DNA of 64,000 bases, taken from contig NZ_JACLQD010000005.1 of the NCBI RefSeq assembly GCF_014243445.1, forward strand, positions 62,001 to 126,000. The letters are read 5' to 3'. The stretch is from Paragemmobacter straminiformis (lineage in GTDB: Bacteria; Pseudomonadota; Alphaproteobacteria; Rhodobacterales; Rhodobacteraceae). The notes below the pieces were generated by a model. That model was not told the origin of the DNA and did not search any database. It was given only the letters and a program-made list of their open reading frames with translations. A program made the position numbers and the translations under genes. Shown here piece by piece: positions 26,803 through 35,101 of the stretch (its first letter is position 1; every line of letters starts with the position of its first letter).

Positions 26803-28044
26803 CTAGAAGCGCGTGGGCAGATAGGGGGCGAGGTCAAGTTCCGGGTCACGGCCCATGACGAGGTCGGCTATGATGCGGGCGGTGATCGGGGCCAGCGTCA
26901 GGCCGATATGGCCGTGGCCATAGGCGTGGATCACATCGGACCCGCCGCGCCCGGGGCCGATCACCGGCACGGAATCGGGAACCGAGGGGCGGAAGCCCAT
27001 CCATTCGCGCGACGGTTCGGGCAGGTCGGGGAAGATGGCCCGCGCGCCTTCGACCAGTTTGGCGATGCGGTGGGGCGAGGGCGGGGCCGTCAGCCCGCCG
27101 AGTTCGACCGTGCCCGCCACGCGCAGCCTCCCCTGCATCGGGCAGAGGTAGAACCCGCGCGAGGTGGGGCAGGACGGGCGCGAGAGGCGCGGGGTCTCCA
27201 TATCCCATTCGACATGGTAGCCGCGTTCGGTGTCGAGCGGCACGCGGTCGCCCGCCTGCGCGGCCAGCGCGCGGGAATGCGCGCCTGCGGCCAGCACGAC
27301 CTTGCTTGCGTGCAGGTTCAGGTCGGGGCCTGAGACTATGACGCCGTCGATGCGGCGTTCCAGCCGGACGGCGCGGGCGCGGATGAGGCGGGCGCTGGCG
27401 GTCACATGGCTGGCAAGCAGGCTGACCATCCGGCCGGGGTCGTTCAGGAACACGGCCTTGGGAAAGAAGGCCGCGCCCCCCTCGACACCGGGCAGGCCCG
27501 GTTCCATCTGGCGCAGGGCCTCGGGGCCGATCAGATCGACCGTGATGCCGAGGCTGCGGCGGAAGTCCATGTCGGCCCCGGCGGCGCGGAAGGCGGCCTT
27601 TGTTTCGTAAATGTAAAGGCAACCGCGCTTTTGCACGATGTTTCCCCCACCGATCCGTTCGGAAAGGTCAAGCCACGAGGGGCAGGCATCGGCGAGCAGG
27701 GCGGCGATGGCGGCGGCGTTGCGGGCGGTGGCGGCGGGCAGGGATTCGCGGGCGAAGCGCATCAGCCACGGCATCAGCGCGGGCAGTGCCGCACGGCGGA
27801 TCGCCAGCGGCGAGTTGCGGTCGAAGAGCAGCGCGGGCAGGTTCTTCAGCACATCGGGCGAGCCGACGGGCATGACCGCGTAATCGGCAATGGTGCCCGC
27901 ATTGCCGTAAGAGGCGCCCATGCCGGGATCTTCGGGATCGACCAGTGTGACCTCGCGCCCTTCGGCCAGCAGCCGTTCGGCCACGGCAAGGCCGATGACG
28001 CCTGCGCCGATCACGGCGATTTCGGTGCGGATCGATCCGGCCAT
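26803..28044 (-). CDS. FAD-dependent D-amino-acid dehydrogenase-like oxidoreductase
   Basis: 413 residues of the DAO superfamily. The dinucleotide-binding motif VIGAGVIGLAVAERLLAEG opens the protein, and a DadA-like segment YGNAGTIADYAVMPVGSP follows. The C-terminal FAD motif is around MGFRPSVPDSVPVIGPG. Relatives oxidise D-amino acids or glycine-like amines. GGAAAGG before the ATG at 28044 sets the start over an upstream TTG. It is the last gene of the amine-catabolic run but lies behind a terminator hairpin, so it may be expressed less or separately. Confidence 0.85.
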   Translation of the reverse strand: MAGSIRTEIAVIGAGVIGLAVAERLLAEGREVTLVDPEDPGMGASYGNAGTIADYAVMPVGSPDVLKNLPALLFDRNSPLAIRRAALPALMPWLMRFARESLPAATARNAAAIAALLADACPSWLDLSERIGGGNIVQKRGCLYIYETKAAFRAAGADMDFRRSLGITVDLIGPEALRQMEPGLPGVEGGAAFFPKAVFLNDPGRMVSLLASHVTASARLIRARAVRLERRIDGVIVSGPDLNLHASKVVLAAGAHSRALAAQAGDRVPLDTERGYHVEWDMETPRLSRPSCPTSRGFYLCPMQGRLRVAGTVELGGLTAPPSPHRIAKLVEGARAIFPDLPEPSREWMGFRPSVPDSVPVIGPGRGGSDVIHAYGHGHIGLTLAPITARIIADLVMGRDPELDLAPYLPTRF

Positions 28045-28065
28045 GTGCAGCCTTTCCAAGGAAAA

Positions 28066-28088
28066 GCCCGTGGCGGGTTGCCACGGGC
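28066..28088 (-). terminator. rho-independent terminator between Fe-ADH and FAD-oxidoreductase genes
   Basis: On the minus strand, GCCCGTGGC, AACCC and GCCACGGGC form a 9-bp stem followed by TTTTCC. A second GC-rich hairpin (GGCGCGC/GCGCGCC, about 28091-28110) lies just before it. Confidence 0.8.
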
Positions 28089-28123
28089 GGGGGCGCGCGG
28101 GAGGCGCGCCGAAGAGACCTGCC

Positions 28124-29284
28124 TTACATGCAGCTTTCGAACAGGGCGCGGGTGTTGGCGCGTGTCATCTCGATCGGGTTGCCGCCGCAGGACGGGTCTT
28201 CCAGCGCCATGTCGGTCAACGCGTCCAGACGCGCGGCCTCGACCCCCATCGCGGTGAGGTTGGCGGGGATGTTCAGCGTGGTGCGCAGGTTCATCACCGC
28301 CTGACGGAAGCCGTCGAACCCGCCCGCGATGCCGATATAGGCGGCGGCCTTTTCAAGCCGCGCCTCGATGGCGGGGCGGTTGAAATCGAGCACCATCGGC
28401 ATGACCACGGCGTTCGTCGTGCCGTGGTGGGTGTTGTAGACCGCGCCGATCGGGTGGCTGAGCGAGTGGATGGCGCCGAGCCCCTTCTGGAAGGCGACAG
28501 CGCCCATCGCGGCCGCGCTCATCATATGGGCGCGGGCTTCGAGGTTGGTGGGGTCGCTGTAGGCGGTGGGCAGGTTCTCGAACACGAGGCGCATGCCTTC
28601 GAGCGCGATGCCCTGGCTCATCGGGTGGTAGAAGGGCGAGCAGAAGGCCTCGAGGCAATGGGCCAGCGCGTCCATGCCGGTGCCTGCGGTGATGAACTTG
28701 GGCATCCCCACGGTCAGGGCGGGGTCGCAGATGGTGACCACGGGCATGAGCTTGGGGTGGAAGATGATCTTCTTCTTGTGCGTCACCGAATTGGTCAGCA
28801 CGCCGGCGCGGCCCACTTCCGAGCCGGTGCCCGCCGTTGTCGGCACGGCGATGATCGGCGCGATCTTGGCCGCATCGGCGCGGGTGAACCAGTCGTCGAT
28901 GTCTTCCAGATCCCAGACCGAGAGGTCTTTGCGCTGGTGGGCCATGAGGGCGATCATCTTGCCAAGATCCAGCGCCGAGCCGCCGCCGAAGCAGATCACC
29001 CCGTCATGCCCGCCGGCAAGGTAGACCGCGATGCCCGCGGCCATGTTGCCTTCGTTCGGGTTCGGGTCGACCTCGGAAAACACGGCGCGGCCAAGGCCGG
29101 CAGCGGCCAGACCGTCAAGCGCCGCGGCCGTGATCGGCAGCGAGGCAAGGGCCTTGTCGGTCACCAGCAGGGGCTTGGCGATGCCTGCGGCCTTGCACTG
29201 TTCGGCCAGTTCGGCAATCCGGCCCACGCCGAACTTGATCGCGGTCGGGTAGGACCAGTTGCGATTGGGGACATTGTGGCTCAT
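28124..29284 (-). CDS. iron-containing alcohol dehydrogenase
   Basis: 386 residues of the group III (iron-type) alcohol dehydrogenases. FGGGSALDLGK binds NAD pyrophosphate (about 99-109). Metal ligands are the Asp in CDPALT or TGMDALAHCLEAF and the three His in the latter segment and in HSLSHPIGAVYNTHHG. It would oxidise a primary alcohol to an aldehyde. It lies one base from the aldehyde dehydrogenase gene, suggesting consecutive oxidation of one substrate, probably a gamma-glutamylated amino alcohol. Confidence 0.9.
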   Translation of the reverse strand: MSHNVPNRNWSYPTAIKFGVGRIAELAEQCKAAGIAKPLLVTDKALASLPITAAALDGLAAAGLGRAVFSEVDPNPNEGNMAAGIAVYLAGGHDGVICFGGGSALDLGKMIALMAHQRKDLSVWDLEDIDDWFTRADAAKIAPIIAVPTTAGTGSEVGRAGVLTNSVTHKKKIIFHPKLMPVVTICDPALTVGMPKFITAGTGMDALAHCLEAFCSPFYHPMSQGIALEGMRLVFENLPTAYSDPTNLEARAHMMSAAAMGAVAFQKGLGAIHSLSHPIGAVYNTHHGTTNAVVMPMVLDFNRPAIEARLEKAAAYIGIAGGFDGFRQAVMNLRTTLNIPANLTAMGVEAARLDALTDMALEDPSCGGNPIEMTRANTRALFESCM

Positions 29285-29285
29285 G

Positions 29286-30665
29286 TCAGACCTTCTTCAG
29301 ATGATAGGATTTCGGACGGGTCACCGAATGGAAGCCGAGATAGGACAGGCTGCCGCCGCGGCCCGTGTCCTTGCACCCCGTCCAGCACAGCGCGGGGTCG
29401 AGGTAGTCGGCGCGGTTCATGAACACCGTTCCGGTCTCGATCCGCGCGCCGATGGCGGCGGCGGTGTCGTAATCGTTCGTCCAGATGCTGGCGGTGAGGC
29501 CGTAGGGGCTGTCGTTCATCAGGCGGATGGCTTCCTCGTCATCCTTGACCTTCATGATGCCGACGACGGGGCCGAAGGATTCTTCGGTCATCACGCGCAT
29601 GGAATGGTCGACGTTCACCAGAATCTGCGGGGCGAGATAGGCACCGCCGTCATCGGCGGGGAAGTTGGCGGGGTCGATCAGGGGTTTGGCCCCGGCGGCG
29701 ATGGCTTCGGCCACCTGACCGCGCACCACGGCGGCGAAGCGTTTGTTCGCCATCGGGCCGAGGGTGGATGACGCATCGAAGGGGTTGCCGAGTTTCAGGG
29801 CGTTGACCCATGCCACGGATTTCTCGACGAAGGCGTCGTAAAGGCTTTCGTGGACGTAGATGCGTTCGATCCCGCAGCAGCATTGGCCCGCGTTGAACAT
29901 GGCGCCGTCCATCAGGGTATCGACCGCGGCGTCGAGGTTGGCATCGGCGCGCACATAGCCGGGGTCTTTTCCGCCGAGTTCGAGGCCGAGGGGCGTGAAG
30001 GTCCCCGCCGCCGCCTTTTCGATGGCGATGCCGCCGCCGACCGATCCGGTGAAGTTGACGAAGTTGAAGGCGCGTGCGCCGATCAGCGCTTCGGTGGTGG
30101 CGTGGTCGAGGACGACATTCTGGAACACGTCGGCGGGAATGCCTGCGGCGTGGAACGCCTCGGCCAGACGTTCACCGACCAGCATGGTCTGCGAGGCGGC
30201 TTTCAGCACGACCGTATTGCCCGCGATCAGCGCGGGGACGAGCGTGTTGATGGTGGTGAGATAGGGGTAGTTCCACGGGGCCACGATGAACACGACCCCC
30301 AGCGCCTCGCGCGCGAGGTAGCGGCGGAATGCGCCGCTGTCTTCCACCATCTTCGGGGCAAGGGTTTCGGCGGCGATGCCGGCCATGTAGTCGGTGCGGG
30401 CGTTCACGCCGCCGTATTCGCCGCCGAAGCGGGTGGGGCGGCCCATCTGCCAGGCAAGTTCCTCGACCACGACGGCCGACATCTCGTTCAGTTTGGCGAC
30501 GCCCGCCTTGACGAGGGCGATCCGCTCGTCGAGAGGGCGGGCGGCCCATGCGGGTTGGGCGGCGCGGGCGCGGGCGGCGGCGGCCTTGGCCGCATCCATC
30601 GCAAGGGGCATCCGCTCGGCATAGATGCTGCCGTCGACCGGCGAGATCAGTTGTATCGGTTTCAT
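29286..30665 (-). CDS. NAD(P)-dependent aldehyde dehydrogenase
   Basis: 459 residues. Family motifs include APWNYPYLTTINTLVPAL, LELGGKDPGYV (general base Glu) and MFNAGQCCCGIERIYV (catalytic Cys). Aldehyde dehydrogenases of this length next to a glutamine-synthetase-like enzyme usually oxidise gamma-glutamylated aminoaldehydes. AAGGTGAAGCG before the ATG at 30665 decides the start over an arginine-rich upstream extension. It sits one base upstream of the Fe-ADH gene and behind a 171-bp gap carrying a tandem repeat. Confidence 0.92.
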   Translation of the reverse strand: MKPIQLISPVDGSIYAERMPLAMDAAKAAAARARAAQPAWAARPLDERIALVKAGVAKLNEMSAVVVEELAWQMGRPTRFGGEYGGVNARTDYMAGIAAETLAPKMVEDSGAFRRYLAREALGVVFIVAPWNYPYLTTINTLVPALIAGNTVVLKAASQTMLVGERLAEAFHAAGIPADVFQNVVLDHATTEALIGARAFNFVNFTGSVGGGIAIEKAAAGTFTPLGLELGGKDPGYVRADANLDAAVDTLMDGAMFNAGQCCCGIERIYVHESLYDAFVEKSVAWVNALKLGNPFDASSTLGPMANKRFAAVVRGQVAEAIAAGAKPLIDPANFPADDGGAYLAPQILVNVDHSMRVMTEESFGPVVGIMKVKDDEEAIRLMNDSPYGLTASIWTNDYDTAAAIGARIETGTVFMNRADYLDPALCWTGCKDTGRGGSLSYLGFHSVTRPKSYHLKKV

Positions 30666-30673
30666 CGCTTCAC

Positions 30674-30786
30674 CTTTGGGCCGCTTGGCCCCGTTTTTCC
30701 CATCGGCGCGCAGAGGTGCGCATCCTACAGCTTTCGGGCCATCGGCCCCGTTTCCTGAACGGCGCGCGGCTGCGCACCCCACATCC
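30674..30786 (-). repeat. two imperfect 50-55-bp direct repeats upstream of the aldehyde dehydrogenase
   Basis: Copies starting at 30674 and 30731 (57-bp period) share GGGCC-N4-GGCCCCGTTT and CGGCGCGC..TGCGCA blocks, and each block can form its own hairpin. They occupy most of the gap between the glutamine-synthetase-like gene and the aldehyde dehydrogenase gene. Confidence 0.6.
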
Positions 30787-30836
30787 GGCAAACCCGGGGG
30801 GGCGCATGTGCCGCGCACCCCCGCATCGCAAAGACC

Positions 30837-32204
30837 TTATGCCCGTTCGAGCAGGCGTTGCACTTCGAAATCCGTCACGACGCGGTCGGTCTCGGAAATC
30901 TCCCACTGGGCGGCGTGGTGATAGTGGTCGATCACATCGTCACCGAAGGCCGCGCGCAGCATGGGCGAGGCCGTGGCCAGAGCCGCCGCGTCGCGCAGGT
31001 TCTTGGGGATTTCGCGGATGCCTTCCGCCGCATACATGTCGCCGCGCATTTCGGGTTCGAGGTCCATCTTCTTCTCGATCCCGTCGAGGCCCGCCGCAAG
31101 CAGGGCGGCGCAGCACAGATAGGGGTTCACGTCGCTGCCGGGGATGCGGCATTCGACGCGGATGCCCTTGGTGTGGTCGCCGCAGATGCGGAAGCCGGCG
31201 GTGCGGTTGTCGGCGGACCAGACGGCCTTGGTCGGGGCGAACATGCCCACGGTGAAGCGTTTGTAGCTGTTCACATAGGGCGCAAGGAACAGCGTGATGT
31301 CGCGGGCATGGGCCAGCTGGCCTGCGAGGTAGTGCTTCATCAGGGCGGACATGCCGTGGGTGTCGGCCTTGTCATAGAAGGCGGGTTTGCCGTCGAGGGT
31401 CCAGAGCGACTGGTGGACATGGCTGGAGGATCCGGCGCGGCGGTGGTCGTATTTCGCCATGAAGGTGACAGAGCGGCCCTTGGACCATGCGATCTCTTTC
31501 ACCGCCGTCTTGATGATGGCGTGGTTGTCCGCAGTGTCGAGCGCGTCTGAGTAGCGGTAGTTGATTTCCTCTTGTCCGGCTTCGGCCTCGCCCTTGGAGT
31601 TCTCGACGGGGATGCCCGCGCCGTAGAGGCCGTTGCGGACGGCGCGCATGACCTCTTCTTCCTTGGTGGTCTGGAAGAGCTGGTAATCCTCGTTATAGGC
31701 GCTGATCGGTTTCAGCCCGCCGAAGCCCGTGTCGCGGAAGCTTTCGTAGGAGTTCTCGAACAGGTAGAATTCAAGCTCGGTCGCCATCATCGGCTCGAAG
31801 CCCATCGCGCGGGCGCGGGCGACCTGTTTCTTGAGGATGGCGCGGGGGGAGTGGGCGACCTCTTGGTGGGTGTGGTGGTCGAGAAGGTCGCACAGCACCA
31901 TCGCCGTGCCCGCGAGCCACGGCACGAGGCGCAGGGTCGACAGGTCGGGCTTCATCACATAGTCGCCGTAGCCGGTTTGCCAGCTTGACGATTTGTAGCC
32001 CTGCACCGTGTTCATCTCCATGTCGACGGTCAGCAGGTAGTCGCAGCAATGCGTCTCTTCGTAGCCGCCGTTGACGAAGAAGGCGGCATGGAAGCGTTTG
32101 CCGACAAGGCGGCCCTGCATGTCGACGCCTGCCACCAGCACGGTGTCGATTTCGCCGCGCGCCACGGCTTCTTTCAGCGCGTCCAGATTCATGGTTCCGG
32201 GCAT
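30837..32204 (-). CDS. glutamine synthetase family protein (gamma-glutamylamine synthetase-like)
   Basis: 455 residues of the GlnA-like PuuA group. It retains the ATP/glutamate-binding layout (ATELEFYLFE, GEAEAGQEEINYRYSDALDTADNH, TFMAKYDHRRAGSSSHVHQSLW, NRTAGFRICG, ECRIPGSDVNPYL) but lacks the adenylylation-site context of true GlnA. Such enzymes couple glutamate to an amine such as putrescine, ethanolamine or isopropylamine. The downstream aldehyde and alcohol dehydrogenases and the upstream amidohydrolase fit a gamma-glutamyl pathway. The exact amine is not shown by sequence. Confidence 0.88.
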   Translation of the reverse strand: MPGTMNLDALKEAVARGEIDTVLVAGVDMQGRLVGKRFHAAFFVNGGYEETHCCDYLLTVDMEMNTVQGYKSSSWQTGYGDYVMKPDLSTLRLVPWLAGTAMVLCDLLDHHTHQEVAHSPRAILKKQVARARAMGFEPMMATELEFYLFENSYESFRDTGFGGLKPISAYNEDYQLFQTTKEEEVMRAVRNGLYGAGIPVENSKGEAEAGQEEINYRYSDALDTADNHAIIKTAVKEIAWSKGRSVTFMAKYDHRRAGSSSHVHQSLWTLDGKPAFYDKADTHGMSALMKHYLAGQLAHARDITLFLAPYVNSYKRFTVGMFAPTKAVWSADNRTAGFRICGDHTKGIRVECRIPGSDVNPYLCCAALLAAGLDGIEKKMDLEPEMRGDMYAAEGIREIPKNLRDAAALATASPMLRAAFGDDVIDHYHHAAQWEISETDRVVTDFEVQRLLERA

Positions 32205-32317
32205 TCCGGTCTCTCCGTCGGGTTATGCCCCTGCCTGCCTGGGCGAGGGGTCATTCGATTTCAGGGCGGGGCAAGACGCCCCTTTCACAGCATGGTGGTC
32301 GGTCCCTTTCGGGGCGG

Positions 32318-33085
32318 TCAACTGGCCTTGGCCTGCTTCTGGATCTCGGCAACGCCCACGTTGATCACGGGGGCGAGCTGGTCGGCCATCGCCTGTTCGG
32401 CGGCGGCGTCGGCGATGAGGTCGTTGCGGATTTCCAGCATGGCATTGGGAAGGCCGTAGGGCGTGGCCTGCACGCGCAGGGTATGGGTCACATCGTCGGC
32501 GGCGGAATAGGGGGCGTTGAGCGCGACGTTCAGGCGGGTGAGGCGCGCGCCCGCGTCGCGGATCGCCACGGCAAGGGCGGGGTCGGCGTCATGGATCACG
32601 CCGAATTCCACCGCGCGGGGGCGGCCGAAATAGACCGGGGTGAAGCTGTGGATCGTCACCACCACGGGGCGCAGGCCAAGGGCGATGCGCTGCATCAGCA
32701 GCGCGTGCAGACCGTCATGGAAGGGCAGGTAAAGCGCGCGGGTCCGCGCCAGACGCTCGTCGGGAGAGATGGCCGCATTGCCGGGGATGTCATGCACCTC
32801 GGATTTCGCGGGCATGGCGCCGGGCATGTCGGGGGCGCGGTTGCAATCGTAGATCAGGCGGCTGACGGGGGCGTGGACCAGAACGGCGTCGAGACGCTGC
32901 ATCAGCCCGCGCGACAGGCCCAGAGCGCCCGGATCCCAGGCGATATGGGCGGCCCGTTGATCGGGCGTGAGGCCGAGGTCGCCCCAGGGCTTGGGAAAGG
33001 CGTTCGAGGCGTGTTCGCACACCAGCACCACGCGCCCTTGGGCGGCGGCATTCTCGATCACAGGCGCGAAAAGCGGCTTGGTCAC
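32318..33085 (-). CDS. N-formylglutamate amidohydrolase-family protein
   Basis: 255 residues. The family motifs VVLVCEHASNAFP (about 19-31), APVSRLIYDCNRAPD and VVTIHSFTPVYFGRPR are present, supplying the zinc-binding Glu and His residues. HutG-type members release formate from N-formylglutamate. In this cluster, next to a gamma-glutamylamine synthetase, it could instead free glutamate from the final gamma-glutamyl product; that is inference. It is the first gene of the leftward cluster and divergent from the RpiR regulator. Confidence 0.87.
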   Translation of the reverse strand: MTKPLFAPVIENAAAQGRVVLVCEHASNAFPKPWGDLGLTPDQRAAHIAWDPGALGLSRGLMQRLDAVLVHAPVSRLIYDCNRAPDMPGAMPAKSEVHDIPGNAAISPDERLARTRALYLPFHDGLHALLMQRIALGLRPVVVTIHSFTPVYFGRPRAVEFGVIHDADPALAVAIRDAGARLTRLNVALNAPYSAADDVTHTLRVQATPYGLPNAMLEIRNDLIADAAAEQAMADQLAPVINVGVAEIQKQAKAS

Positions 33086-33089
33086 GGCA

Positions 33090-33111
33090 TCCTATCCGAA
33101 ATGATATGGGA
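33090..33111. promoter_or_regulatory. candidate operator between amidohydrolase and RpiR regulator
   Basis: TCCTATC and GATATGGGA flank CGAAAT as an imperfect inverted repeat directly upstream of the amidohydrolase start. Placement in the shared divergent promoter region suggests an RpiR site. The repeat is imperfect, so confidence is low. Confidence 0.25.
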
Positions 33112-33244
33112 CAAGGCTTGCCTTGCCCAAGCGGACTGTCAAGAATTATTCACGCGTCGCGGCGCTGTTACGATGTTTTCTGTTTGCGGCGCGACGGATT
33201 GCGGCCAATCATGCGCGGCAAGGCTTGAGGCGAGGGAAACCCGG

Positions 33245-34114
33245 ATGGATGCCGCTTCGACGATCGAAGAGATGTTGCGCACGGCCTTGCCCGCCCTGAC
33301 GCGGGCGGAGCGGCAGCTTGCCACCCATATCCTTGGCCATTACCCCGTGGCGGCGCTGGGCTCGATCACGGCGCTGGCAAAGGCGGCGGGGGTTTCGACG
33401 CCGACGGTGGTGCGGCTGGTGCAGAAACTGGGCTTCAAGGGCTATCCCGATTGCCAGAACGCGCTGCGGGGCGAGGTCGAGGCGATGCTCGTCTCGCCGC
33501 TGGCCAAGCATGACCGCTGGGCGGGTGGCGTGCCGGATACGCATATCCTGAACCGTTTCGCCGATGCGGTGATGGGAAACCTGCAGGCGACACTGGGCCA
33601 GATCGACCATGCCGAATTCGATGCGGCGGCGGCGCTGCTGGCCGACCCGTCGCGCCGTGTCTTTGCGGTGGGCGGGCGGATCACCCATGCGCTGGCCGAT
33701 TACTTCGTGACGCTGCTCAAGGTCGTGCGACCCGATGTGACGCTGCTGTCGGATATGTCGAACGCATGGGCCCCCGCGCTGATCGACATGGAAAAGGGCG
33801 ATGTGCTGCTGGTGTTCGACATCCGGCGCTACGAAAACTCGGTTTTGCAACTGGTGGAGCTGGCGGTCGAGCAGGGGGCCGAGGTGGTGCTGGTGACCGA
33901 CCGCTGGGTCAGCCCTGCGGCGACCCATGCCCGCCATACGCTGGCCTGCCATATCGAAGCGCCGAGCGCATGGGACAGCACGGTGTCGATTCTGGTGCTG
34001 GTCGAGACGCTGCTTGCGTCGGTTCAGGCCCGGACCTGGGCGGTGACCGAGCCGCGGCTGAAGCGGCTTGAGGCGCTGTATGACCGGTCGCGGTTCTTCC
34101 GGCGGCACCGGTAG
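33245..34114 (+). CDS. MurR/RpiR family transcriptional regulator
   Basis: 289 residues. The N-terminal RpiR helix-turn-helix (TRAERQLATHILGHYPVAA, then GVSTPTVVRLVQKLGFKGYPD) is followed by a SIS-type sensor domain (about 120-250) with FAVGGRITHALADYF. Family members sense phosphosugars or small metabolites and regulate adjacent catabolic genes. The frame is open far upstream, but the ATG at 33245 starts at the domain boundary. It is divergent from the amine-catabolic cluster, its likely target. Confidence 0.9.
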   Translation: MDAASTIEEMLRTALPALTRAERQLATHILGHYPVAALGSITALAKAAGVSTPTVVRLVQKLGFKGYPDCQNALRGEVEAMLVSPLAKHDRWAGGVPDTHILNRFADAVMGNLQATLGQIDHAEFDAAAALLADPSRRVFAVGGRITHALADYFVTLLKVVRPDVTLLSDMSNAWAPALIDMEKGDVLLVFDIRRYENSVLQLVELAVEQGAEVVLVTDRWVSPAATHARHTLACHIEAPSAWDSTVSILVLVETLLASVQARTWAVTEPRLKRLEALYDRSRFFRRHR

Positions 34115-34125
34115 CGGGATTTGCG

Positions 34126-35007
34126 TCAGACGCCGCCTTGCGCCGACATCCGCCGCGCGCCCGAGACGCCGTTCATGATGACCGCGACCAGCAGGATCGC
34201 GCCGCCGAGGAAGGTGTTGGCGCTGGCGGTTTCGCCAAGGAAGGCCCAGACCCAGAGCGGGGCGAGCATCACCTCGATGTTGGACAGAAGCGCCAGTTCG
34301 GCGGCGGGGACGATCCGGCTGCCGAGCGTGTAGAGGACCATGCCGAAGGACAGGGTGCCCGCGCCCATGCCCATCGACCAGAGCGCGTCGCTTGCCGGCA
34401 CGATCAGGGGTTGGCCCAGCTGGCTTGCGACCAGCGCGCCCGCGAAGATTGAAAAGACGCCGCCCACAAAGACCGAAGGCAGCGTGTCGGAGAGGTTGCG
34501 CCAGCGCAGCGAGACGGTAAAGACCGCGAAGCCGAGCGCCGAGAGGAGTGCCGCGACGTTGCCCGCCATCGCGCCGCCCTGAAGCCCCTCGCGCACCATG
34601 ACGAAGATGCCGACGAGGGCGACGGCAATGGCGGCCCATGTCTCGTTGCGCACCTTCTCGCCAAGGACGGCCCAGCCGATGAGGGCGGTGAGGAAGGGCG
34701 AGGCGGCGAAGAGGAACACCGCATTGGCGATGGTGGTGGCCTGTATGGAATAGATCGCGCCGCCGAAAGCCGCGACGAGCCCCGCGCCGCCGATTGCGCC
34801 CGCAAGGCCGACGCCACGGATCGCGGCCAGAGGCGAGCCGCCTGCGCGCCATGCCAGAAAGCCCGCCAGCACCGGCAGCATCCCGACCGAGCGCCAGAAC
34901 AGCACGGCCCATGTTCCGGCTGTGTCGATCTGGCGGAATATCAGCCCCTGAACCGACCACAGCACGCCTGCCGCGACCACCAGAAGCATTCCCTGTCCGT
35001 AACGCAT
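34126..35007 (-). CDS. DMT superfamily (EamA) transporter
   Basis: 293 residues with ten hydrophobic segments, made of two EamA repeats (about 5-135 and 148-280). It starts MRYGQGMLLVVAAGVLWSVQ. AAAGGAA lies before the ATG at 35007. It should be an inner-membrane exporter of metabolites. It ends 11 bp from the convergent RpiR gene, with no space for a terminator hairpin. Confidence 0.88.
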   Translation of the reverse strand: MRYGQGMLLVVAAGVLWSVQGLIFRQIDTAGTWAVLFWRSVGMLPVLAGFLAWRAGGSPLAAIRGVGLAGAIGGAGLVAAFGGAIYSIQATTIANAVFLFAASPFLTALIGWAVLGEKVRNETWAAIAVALVGIFVMVREGLQGGAMAGNVAALLSALGFAVFTVSLRWRNLSDTLPSVFVGGVFSIFAGALVASQLGQPLIVPASDALWSMGMGAGTLSFGMVLYTLGSRIVPAAELALLSNIEVMLAPLWVWAFLGETASANTFLGGAILLVAVIMNGVSGARRMSAQGGV

Positions 35008-35101
35008 CGCCGTTCCTTTGATCCCGCAGACATGGGCGCCAAACATGGGCGCGCGAAGTGTTGCGGCGGTCTGTTCCGTTCCCGACGCCTTTCGGGCGTT
35101 T

